This document shows positions 49,972-57,205 of a stretch of 64,000 nt of DNA, piece after piece (position 1 is the stretch's first letter; the number at the start of each line of letters is the position of its first letter). The notes beneath the pieces were generated by a model. It had not been told where the DNA came from. It searched no databases and saw nothing but the letters and a program-made list of their open reading frames with translations. The position numbers and the translations under genes are program-made. The DNA comes from Fulvivirga sp. M361 (GTDB lineage Bacteria > Bacteroidota > Bacteroidia > Cytophagales > Cyclobacteriaceae), in NCBI RefSeq assembly GCF_007097395.1, contig NZ_VKDC01000008.1, positions 62,001 to 126,000 of the forward strand, read 5' to 3'.

Positions 49972-49979
49972 TACCTTTG
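49972..49979 (+). promoter_or_regulatory. Candidate -7 box TACCTTTG of pruA
   Basis: TACCTTTG matches the Bacteroidota TAnnTTTG element 39 bp before the pruA start. No good -33 TTTG was found at 19-21 bp upstream. Confidence 0.5.
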
Positions 49980-50018
49980 CGCTCCGAAATCGATTGAACA
50001 ATTTAAAACAACAAACCT

Positions 50019-51650
50019 ATGCCCAAAGGAGTGTATCAAATACCCACACCTGTAAATGAACCGGTTTTAAGCTATGCTCCCGGTAGTCCGGAGAAAATCG
50101 CTGTAAAAAAAGCACTGGATGAAGCCCGTAGCCAAAAAATAGACATTCCTATGTATATAGGCTCTGAAGAGATACATACGGATAATAAGAAGCCAGTATC
50201 TCCTCCACATGATCACCAACACATCCTGGGTCATTTCAGTGAAGGTGATACATCACATGTAGAGCAGGCGATACAGGCAGCGTTAGGTGCTAAAGCTGCC
50301 TGGGCAGAGCTGGCATGGGAACACAGGGCTAGTATCTTCTTAAAAGCCGCCGACCTTCTGGCAGGGCCTTACCGTGCCAAAATCAATGCCGCTACTATGC
50401 TGGGCCAATCAAAAAATGCTTACCAGGCAGAAATTGATTCTGCCTGTGAATTGATAGACTTCCTGCGATTTAACGTTTTTTACATGTCCCAGATCTACGC
50501 CGAACAACCCGGATCTGCCCCTGGAATATGGAATAGATTGGAACACAGACCTTTGGAAGGTTTTGTCTTTGCTTTAACACCCTTTAACTTCACAGCCATC
50601 GCCGGAAATTTACCTGCTTCAACGGCCTTGATGGGGAATACCGTTGTATGGAAACCGGCCTACACGCAGATCTATTCGGCAAACATCATTATGCAGGTGT
50701 TCAAAGAAGCCGGCTTGCCGGATGGAGTGATCAACCTGGTTTATGTGAATGGCCCGGATGCCGGGAGCGTTATATTCAATCACCCTGACTTCGCCGGATT
50801 ACATTTTACCGGAAGTACTGGTGTTTTCCGTCACCTTTGGAAAACAATAGGAGACAACATCGAGAAGTACAGAACCTATCCACGCATTGTCGGTGAGACC
50901 GGCGGTAAAGACTTTATTTTAGCCCATAAGTCGGCCAATGCACGTCAAGTAGCCACCGGCATTACACGAGGGGCTTTTGAATACCAGGGACAAAAATGCT
51001 CTGCTGCCAGTAGAGTGTATGTACCCGCTAATATTTGGGATGATGTAAAACGGTATGTGATCGCTGATCTGAAAACCATGAAAATGGGGCCTACGGAAGA
51101 TTTTACCAATTTTATCAATGCCGTTATCGACGAAAAGTCTTTCGATAAAATTGCGGATTATATCGAAAAGGCCAAATCCAATGACATGAATGAGATTATC
51201 GCCGGCGGGAATTATGATAAGTCTAAAGGGTACTTCATTGAACCTACTGTTGTCGTTACGAAAGACCCAATGTCACTTACCATGTGCGAGGAAATATTCG
51301 GTCCGGTAGTCACCATTTATGTTTACCATGAAGAACGTTTTGAAGAGACTCTGGAACTACTCGACAATACATCTTCTTATGCTTTGACAGGTGCTATATT
51401 CTCTTCTGATCGTTATGCTATAGATCTGGCCACCAAGCGATTGGTTAATTCTGCCGGTAATTTTTATATCAATGACAAACCTACTGGCGCAGTAGTAGGA
51501 CAGCAACCTTTTGGAGGAGCCAGAGGATCAGGAACCAATGATAAAGCCGGGTCTATGCTTAATTTATTACGCTGGGTATCGCCACGAACAATTAAAGAAA
51601 CATTTGTACCTCCTACAGACTACACTTACCCTTTCTTAGACGAGAAATAG
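50019..51650 (+). CDS. pruA: L-glutamate gamma-semialdehyde dehydrogenase (1-pyrroline-5-carboxylate dehydrogenase)
   Basis: 543 residues, the length of the stand-alone PruA/ALDH4A1 type. It oxidises glutamate-5-semialdehyde (from proline via P5C) to glutamate with NAD. Catalytic Cys327 lies in GAFEYQGQKCSAASR and general base Glu293 in VGETGGKDFIL; FTGSTGVFRHLWK and PFGGARGSGTNDKAG are further family marks, and the LTPFNFTAIAGNLPASTALM stretch forms the substrate/NAD region. No proline dehydrogenase gene is adjacent. A TACCTTTG promoter box precedes it and a strong terminator follows, so it is monocistronic. Confidence 0.97.
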   Translation: MPKGVYQIPTPVNEPVLSYAPGSPEKIAVKKALDEARSQKIDIPMYIGSEEIHTDNKKPVSPPHDHQHILGHFSEGDTSHVEQAIQAALGAKAAWAELAWEHRASIFLKAADLLAGPYRAKINAATMLGQSKNAYQAEIDSACELIDFLRFNVFYMSQIYAEQPGSAPGIWNRLEHRPLEGFVFALTPFNFTAIAGNLPASTALMGNTVVWKPAYTQIYSANIIMQVFKEAGLPDGVINLVYVNGPDAGSVIFNHPDFAGLHFTGSTGVFRHLWKTIGDNIEKYRTYPRIVGETGGKDFILAHKSANARQVATGITRGAFEYQGQKCSAASRVYVPANIWDDVKRYVIADLKTMKMGPTEDFTNFINAVIDEKSFDKIADYIEKAKSNDMNEIIAGGNYDKSKGYFIEPTVVVTKDPMSLTMCEEIFGPVVTIYVYHEERFEETLELLDNTSSYALTGAIFSSDRYAIDLATKRLVNSAGNFYINDKPTGAVVGQQPFGGARGSGTNDKAGSMLNLLRWVSPRTIKETFVPPTDYTYPFLDEK

Positions 51651-51670
51651 CTATAATTTCGTAAAGATCT

Positions 51671-51698
51671 AAGCCCGGATACAAAATAATCCGGGCTT
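51671..51698 (+). terminator. Intrinsic terminator of pruA
   Basis: A 10-bp perfect stem (AAGCCCGGAT at 51671-51680 with ATCCGGGCTT at 51689-51698), 8-nt loop, then TTTT. It lies 20 bp after the pruA stop. Confidence 0.9.
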
Positions 51699-51966
51699 TT
51701 TGAGCTTTCTGAAATTTAGTGAAGTTCAAAAAACTCAAAACCATACAAACGTTTGATTACTATTTTTTTTAAGAAAATAGTCTGTTTTCTTTTCAACAAA
51801 AAACTCAAAAAGCAATCTAAAAAAGGGCTTTAAATCCATTTATGAAGCATTAATTTACCATTCATAAAAACATGCCTACTCTTCAGTATATATTTTTTGT
51901 ATATTTGAAGATGTAAGGTTTCAGCTGAAAGCTGAAATATTTTAAAAACAGAATGGTCCTTAACCT
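51699..51966. promoter_or_regulatory. Upstream region of the receiver-like gene: -7 box and 5' leader hairpin
   Basis: TATATTTG at 51900-51907 is a full TAnnTTTG match, giving a leader of about 50 nt. The leader holds an 8-bp perfect hairpin (TTTCAGCT at 51919-51926, loop GAA, AGCTGAAA at 51930-51937). A looser hairpin CTATTTT/AAAATAG lies near 51765-51780. The rest is AT-rich without a gene. Confidence 0.45.
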
Positions 51967-52479
51967 ATGCCTTTCTTTTCTTTGAGCAAAGTAGATCACT
52001 ATCGTAATTCTCAGTCAAAGAATGTACCCGATGTGATTGACATTAAGTTTCCTTCTGAAATAAAGGAAGTTGATATGGGCACCCTCGAATTATTGATCTT
52101 TATCGTGGACGATGACCCTAAGTTCATGCAGATACTGAATACGCACTTCTCTAAATTACGCTTCAAGAAAGACGATAAGGTCTTCCGCTTTAAAGTAAAA
52201 AATTTCGCCACCGGCAAAAGTTGTATTCAAGAACTTTCGTCTCATCCGGACGTCATCTTCTTAAACTATTATCTTAACCGGGAGATGAAAAACATAGAAA
52301 GCGGAAAAGAAGTACTTGATCAGATCGTTGAAATCAACCCAGGTCAAAAGGTAGTGATCTTGAATGAGCTGGATGATAATCTCAAAGATGCTTTCGTGGA
52401 AAATGGCTTGCGGGACTACATTATCCAGGATAATCAAGCACTGGATAATCTCAACGATCTTCTGGAAAAACTACTGTAA
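51967..52479 (+). CDS. Pseudo-receiver (response-regulator fold lacking phosphorylation residues)
   Basis: 170 residues: about 40 N-terminal residues, then a receiver domain (41-170) with no output domain. The acidic pocket is present in IFIVDDDPKFM (Asp48-50), but the phosphoacceptor position reads DVIFLNYYLN, i.e. Asn100 where Asp is required. The switch Ser/Thr position reads VVILNELDD (Asn133), and the conserved Lys position reads DYIIQDNQ (Gln154). All three functional positions are therefore changed, so it cannot work by standard aspartyl phosphorylation. It probably acts as a constitutive or ligand-controlled interaction module. Met37 (52075) is an alternative start. No histidine kinase is nearby. 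Confidence 0.85.
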   Translation: MPFFSLSKVDHYRNSQSKNVPDVIDIKFPSEIKEVDMGTLELLIFIVDDDPKFMQILNTHFSKLRFKKDDKVFRFKVKNFATGKSCIQELSSHPDVIFLNYYLNREMKNIESGKEVLDQIVEINPGQKVVILNELDDNLKDAFVENGLRDYIIQDNQALDNLNDLLEKLL

Positions 52480-52616
52480 CAGGAAGTCTTGTTTCCTTTA
52501 AATTAGGTTTAGTTACTGCAGATGCATGCTTTAAAAATCCCATTTGCCCCTGCCAAAATTGGCATTCCTGTTTAACAGAAGTGTACTTCCCAAACATTTC
52601 TTAGGTTTACACGTCA

Positions 52617-52624
52617 TAACTTTG
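52617..52624 (+). promoter_or_regulatory. Candidate -7 box TAACTTTG of the DUF2461 gene
   Basis: An exact TAnnTTTG match that ends 14 bp before the ATG at 52639. TTTC at 52597-52600 could be a weak -33 element. Confidence 0.5.
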
Positions 52625-52638
52625 TACCAGTAGATACT

Positions 52639-53325
52639 ATGGAAAAAGCCAACTTAAAAGTCTGTATGGACTTTCTATCTAAACTCAGCAATAATAATAA
52701 CCGGGAATGGTTCAACGATAACAAATCCATTTATCAGGAAGCTCATCAACACCTGATCCTTTTTGCGGATGAATTGTTAGCTATCATGAACTCACATGAT
52801 CAGATAGAAACGCCAAATGGCAAAAAGAGTCTGTTCCGTATCTACCGCGATGTGCGATTTTCCAAAGACAAAACCCCATACCAAACGCATTTTTCAGGTG
52901 GGTTCAGGCGGGCTACTTCCTTTCTTCGAGGGGGGTATTACTTCAGGATCCAGCCGGGTAATTCCATTATAGCAGGAGGTTTTTGGGCACCCAATTCTGA
53001 AGACCTCAAGCATATCCGCGCGCAAATTGCACAAGATGACGAGCCTCTGAGAGAAATCATAAACGACAAAAAAACAAATTCATATTTCGGAGGACTGGAA
53101 GGGGAGCAAGTAAAAACAGCGCCGAAAGGATTTTCCAATGGCCACCCTTCCATCGACCTGCTCCGCTATAAGCAATTGATACTGACCCATCATTTTTCTG
53201 ACAAAGAAGTAATCGATAATGGATTTGTTAAGAAAGTTAACACAGGCTTTAAACATATGCGTCCTTTTTTTGACTACATGAGCGATATCCTTACAACGGA
53301 CTTAAACGGCGCTCCTCTACTTTAG
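52639..53325 (+). CDS. DUF2461 (TIGR02453) family protein
   Basis: 228 residues, cytoplasmic. Family marks: LKVCMDFLSKLSNNNNREWF and NDNKSIYQEAHQHLILFADE, LFRIYRDVRFSKDKTPYQTH, GGYYFRIQPGNSIIAGGFWA and NGHPSIDLLRYKQLILTHHF. DUF2461 proteins are widespread in bacteria and fungi with no assigned activity. Full length and intact. Own promoter likely (TAACTTTG box). Confidence 0.92.
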   Translation: MEKANLKVCMDFLSKLSNNNNREWFNDNKSIYQEAHQHLILFADELLAIMNSHDQIETPNGKKSLFRIYRDVRFSKDKTPYQTHFSGGFRRATSFLRGGYYFRIQPGNSIIAGGFWAPNSEDLKHIRAQIAQDDEPLREIINDKKTNSYFGGLEGEQVKTAPKGFSNGHPSIDLLRYKQLILTHHFSDKEVIDNGFVKKVNTGFKHMRPFFDYMSDILTTDLNGAPLL

Positions 53326-53456
53326 ACACCATCCGTCGATAAAGGCCGTACTCTTTGGAACTATCTGAATATGAATTCGTTGGGCAAATGTGATGAAAAA
53401 AATCGCTTTACCGGTTACATCGCAACAACCTTAAACGACTAATTAAGAAAAAAACC

Positions 53457-54371
53457 ATGTTCAGAATTTTTAGTGCTTTAATTATTTTGTCTATAGCAAT
53501 GTTCGCGTTGGCCTGCGAGGGAGATGATTCACCCATGACACCAGACGTTGGTTCCGGCTCCGGAGACAGCAGTAGCTCCTGCGGCACTTTTGCTTACAGT
53601 GATACACTATTTTTTTTAAGAGAACAGGCTACAGATTATATCGAATCTCCTGTAACTGCACTATCCGGATCTTTTGGAGCTGTACCTGCCGGACTATCCA
53701 TTAATGCTGCAACAGGTGATATCAATGTCAGTCAAAGTGACACCGGTGTAAAATATGAAGTGTTTTACGTACCTACAGGCACCACAGATACATGTCGTAT
53801 CAAGGTAATTATTTCAGGTATAAATTACCTCAGCGGAGTTAGAATACTGGATAATAACGACACTTTGGCCATACCGTTTTACAACGGTCAGCAGGGATTG
53901 TTACCTCCCTGTTCTGATGATGATGACGACGATGACGATGATGACAACGACTGTGAATTTGATGATGGGAATGATGATGATGACGGTGATGGTTTTGGTG
54001 ATGAGCCGCCTGCCGGACAGCAGATAAGACCACAAGGTATAGACATCAATGTAGCCACCGGCACGATCAATTTAAAACAGACAGTGGCCAACGGAACATT
54101 CGGCGCCATACCCGTAAGCGGTACTGTAAAGTCGGTCCGGTTGTATTACAGAATTAATGATGCCAGTAATGGTGCATTGGACTTTATTGATCTTGATCTC
54201 TATTATTATGACTCACTTAGCCAAGTACCTGCCTCTTTGATCGCAGAAACTACCGGTAAAAATGGAGCCCTCCTAAGGCGAAGGAATCCAATCCAACAAA
54301 AAAACCGACAAATGGCCCGTTATAAGCCCAGACCTCCGGCCTTGGTTATTGTAAATCGCGCCACAAGATAG
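53457..54371 (+). CDS. Poly-aspartate lipoprotein with an Ig-like (He_PIG-type) domain
   Basis: 304 residues with lipobox ALAC (Cys20) followed by EGDD. Residues about 65-125 resemble a putative Ig (He_PIG) module (LSGSFGAVPAGLSINAATGD). Residues 154-182 are extremely acidic: ten Asp in a row at 154-163, then further Asp clusters, encoded by mixed GAT/GAC codons. A second partial Ig-like repeat follows (PQGIDINVATGTINLKQTVA ...). The last 35 residues switch to a basic, low-quality sequence (LLRRRNPIQQKNRQMARYKP), which may mark a frameshift near 54270. Probably calcium-binding and surface-exposed. It lies 50 bp upstream of the CHAT gene, separated by a strong hairpin. Confidence 0.7.
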   Translation: MFRIFSALIILSIAMFALACEGDDSPMTPDVGSGSGDSSSSCGTFAYSDTLFFLREQATDYIESPVTALSGSFGAVPAGLSINAATGDINVSQSDTGVKYEVFYVPTGTTDTCRIKVIISGINYLSGVRILDNNDTLAIPFYNGQQGLLPPCSDDDDDDDDDDNDCEFDDGNDDDDGDGFGDEPPAGQQIRPQGIDINVATGTINLKQTVANGTFGAIPVSGTVKSVRLYYRINDASNGALDFIDLDLYYYDSLSQVPASLIAETTGKNGALLRRRNPIQQKNRQMARYKPRPPALVIVNRATR

Positions 54372-54378
54372 CTTTTTT

Positions 54379-54420
54379 ATATCTTACAGAGCTTATTAAA
54401 TTTGAAGCTCTGTAAGATAT
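54379..54420 (+). promoter_or_regulatory. Perfect 16-bp hairpin ending 1 base before the CHAT gene start
   Basis: ATATCTTACAGAGCTT (54379-54394) pairs exactly with AAGCTCTGTAAGATAT (54405-54420), with a 10-nt loop. The ATG of the CHAT gene is at 54422. No T-run follows on the + strand (TTTTTT precedes it), so it is not a classical terminator. In mRNA it would cover the ribosome-binding region. It may instead be a terminator/attenuator for the upstream lipoprotein gene. Confidence 0.75.
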
Positions 54421-54421
54421 T

Positions 54422-57205
54422 ATGCTTTATAAATATTCTTTATTATTATCTCTGATTTGTCTAATAACGACAAAACCTTGGTGCCAAGAACGCCCCATTA
54501 ATAAGGCTGAGGATCTTTACAGGAGAGCAGAAAAGCTTTATTCCAGTGGTGATGCCACTGATCAGTCAGATAGTATAGCTCTTACCTACTATAGATATGT
54601 CATTGACAATATCCCAGTCGACAATAAAAATGACCAGTTGATTCATTTTGATGCTTTTATGAAAGCTGGCCGATTAGCACATAGTTATTTACCACTTAAA
54701 GAAGCAATAGCACTCTATTCTGGTGCTTTAGTTAGTTCTGAGGTATATGGTTTAAATGATAGTACTAGATTTCATCCTAATTTACTCATTGGGATGGCTT
54801 ATTATGTACTGCAAGAAATTGATTCATCGATCATATACCTGGAGCGAGCTGAGGCTATTTCAACAGAATATTCAAATATCAGTGAGCAAGATCGTCTTTT
54901 CAATTCATTAGGCGTATTATATTATGAGTCAGGAAATTATGGACAAAGTATAAATTACTTTCAAAAGGCCATTGGAATCACACCGAATATCGATGGGTAC
55001 TATGAATATCAAACCAGCGCTTATAGAAGCAACATAGCTGCTGCCCTTCGAAGATTAGGCCAATACGATTCTGCAATAATCATTTATCGTAAAATAATAA
55101 GTGATGATCTAAACCAGGATTATATTCCTATTAATCTTGGAATAAGTTACAATCAGATGAATAAGCCCGATAGTGCAATCTACTTCTTCAATCAATTGAG
55201 TATATCTGATTTAAGCCAATCAAACGTAGCATTGCCGGCATTTTATAATAACATAGCCGAGGCATACGTCTTAAAAGGTGAGCTGAATAGAGCCGTTGCA
55301 TATCTTGATACGGCAAGATTACTGTCAAAAGGTAATGATGGACTAAATACTTTTTTAAGTAGAAGCAATAAATTACTAGGTGACATAGCAAATTTAAAAG
55401 AATTGCCATTTGATGCACTCCATTACTATCAGCTTGCCTTAAACGAATTAGTATTGGAGTTCAATGATACTTCAATCTACACTAACCCAAAGACTGAGTT
55501 CACCATCAGCAGTTATGATTTGTTTGAAACCCTTGCGGCCAAAGCATCCGTTTTTGACAAGGAATACAGAAAAACTGGAGAATCAAATATACTACAAGGT
55601 GCGATTGATTCTTATGAGGCCGCAATACATGTATCTGACTACATTGCTAAATATTTTGACAATGACAATGCGCGAATATTTCATACTTCCCTGGCCCTCC
55701 CCATTTATGAGAATGCGGTAGATTTATTGGTTTATACCTATGAACGGACAGGCAATAATAAATATCTTGAAAAAGCCTTCTTATGGAGTGAGAAGAGCAA
55801 GGCTAATACACTCTCAATTAGCCTTAAAGAAGGTACTTTAAGAAGCAAAGAGCATCTACCGGACTCTTTGATCAAAATGGAAGATAATCTCAAATTTCGC
55901 TTATCACAACTTACTTTGAGACTAGAAAGTGTGAAAGATACTACCGAACTGAATCAACTGAAAAATGATTTAATCAACACGAAAGTCTCACTGTCCAGAT
56001 TACGTGCCAGATTCCATGACTACCCTGAATACTACGCATTAAAATTTGCCTACGACAGTCTGTATCTTGAAGAATTTCAAAGCAGTATATTACAAAAAGG
56101 TCAGGCTTTACTGTCTTATTTTTGCTATCAAAATAATCTTTTGTTATTCATTGTCACCAAAAATGGATTAAAGTATGTTAATATCAATTTTTCCGATCAA
56201 GAAAAAGCCTCTTTAGCAGAATATATTAAGGGACTACAAACCATACAACCTGGTAAGCCCTACGCAGGGTACCAACTATCCACAACGCTTTTTGATCTGC
56301 TTATCGAACCTATATTTGATCATCTGACAAGGGTCCATTCGCTTATTATAATACCTCACCACCAATTAAATAACTTACCTTTTGAAACATTACAGTTCCA
56401 TGAAAATGAATACCTGGTCGAACTTTTTGATATAAGTTACCAATATGCCGCTTCCTTTATTTCTGATGACAAGGAATTCAAAGTGAAATTAAGTGAATCG
56501 TTAGGCGTTGCCCCATTCAGCACGGGCACAGAACTCAAAAGTCAAAAATATGCACTACTACCCTCTTCTGCTCTTGAAATAGAAAGCTTAGATGGTATTA
56601 GCTTATTGGGAAAGGAAGCGACCAAGGAAAATATATTAAGAGATATTCAAGGTGTGAAATTATTACACCTTGCCACGCATGCCTATGCAGACAATACGTC
56701 ACCCAGTAAGTCACACATCACCTTATACCCCGGATCTGCTGAAGATTCAGAGTACAAGCTTTTTACTACTGAGCTTTCTAACCTCGACCTGGACGCTTTG
56801 GAGTTGGTTTTTTTAAGTGCCTGTGAAACTGCTGCCGGCAAATTAGTCCATGGTGAAGGAATTATGAGTATTTCCCGTTCTTTTACCAGTGCGGGCTGTA
56901 AGAATATCATTACATCTCTATGGAAAGCAGAGGACCGCGCAACGGCTTTTATCAGCAAACGCTTTTACCATCATCTTGAAAAGGGGCACTCTCCGGCTAA
57001 AGCACTACAGCAAAGCAAAATTGATCTGTTATCCGACAAGGATTACAGCCAGTTCAAAACCCCTAACTATTGGTCACACCTGATCTACATTGGTGATAGT
57101 CAGGCATCTAATATGCAAAACTATTATTGGATCTATATTCTGGCCGCGGCGATTGCCCTCTTTTTGATCTACTACATAAAAACCACGAAACAAAGTGTGT
57201 TTTAG
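54422..57205 (+). CDS. TPR-CHAT protein with C-terminal membrane anchor (putative caspase-like protease)
   Basis: 927 residues. A signal peptide (LLLSLICLITTKPWCQ) is followed by about 12 tetratricopeptide repeats (residues about 30-400; GVLYYESGNYGQSINYFQKA, YRSNIAAALRRLGQYDSAII, FYNNIAEAYVLKGELNRAVA). A helical linker is next, then a CHAT domain (about 570-890) with KLLHLATHAYAD (His753) and LVFLSACETAAGKLVHGEGI (Cys801). The caspase-type dyad is therefore intact, with the CHAT ending TPNYWSHLIYIGD. The last 30 residues are a membrane span (YWIYILAAAIALFLIYYI) and a basic tail. Thus a periplasmic TPR-CHAT module anchored by its C-terminus. It overlaps the convergent ABC gene by 4 bp. Related TPR-CHAT proteins act in protease signalling and defence; substrate unknown. 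Confidence 0.92.
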   Translation: MLYKYSLLLSLICLITTKPWCQERPINKAEDLYRRAEKLYSSGDATDQSDSIALTYYRYVIDNIPVDNKNDQLIHFDAFMKAGRLAHSYLPLKEAIALYSGALVSSEVYGLNDSTRFHPNLLIGMAYYVLQEIDSSIIYLERAEAISTEYSNISEQDRLFNSLGVLYYESGNYGQSINYFQKAIGITPNIDGYYEYQTSAYRSNIAAALRRLGQYDSAIIIYRKIISDDLNQDYIPINLGISYNQMNKPDSAIYFFNQLSISDLSQSNVALPAFYNNIAEAYVLKGELNRAVAYLDTARLLSKGNDGLNTFLSRSNKLLGDIANLKELPFDALHYYQLALNELVLEFNDTSIYTNPKTEFTISSYDLFETLAAKASVFDKEYRKTGESNILQGAIDSYEAAIHVSDYIAKYFDNDNARIFHTSLALPIYENAVDLLVYTYERTGNNKYLEKAFLWSEKSKANTLSISLKEGTLRSKEHLPDSLIKMEDNLKFRLSQLTLRLESVKDTTELNQLKNDLINTKVSLSRLRARFHDYPEYYALKFAYDSLYLEEFQSSILQKGQALLSYFCYQNNLLLFIVTKNGLKYVNINFSDQEKASLAEYIKGLQTIQPGKPYAGYQLSTTLFDLLIEPIFDHLTRVHSLIIIPHHQLNNLPFETLQFHENEYLVELFDISYQYAASFISDDKEFKVKLSESLGVAPFSTGTELKSQKYALLPSSALEIESLDGISLLGKEATKENILRDIQGVKLLHLATHAYADNTSPSKSHITLYPGSAEDSEYKLFTTELSNLDLDALELVFLSACETAAGKLVHGEGIMSISRSFTSAGCKNIITSLWKAEDRATAFISKRFYHHLEKGHSPAKALQQSKIDLLSDKDYSQFKTPNYWSHLIYIGDSQASNMQNYYWIYILAAAIALFLIYYIKTTKQSVF

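Noticed and set aside
53916-54000. CRISPR or minisatellite array
   Set aside because: It is a GAY codon run within a reading frame, not spacer-separated repeats.
54379-54420. Intrinsic terminator of the poly-Asp lipoprotein gene
   Set aside because: Strong stem but no downstream T-run; kept as a regulatory hairpin, not as a terminator.
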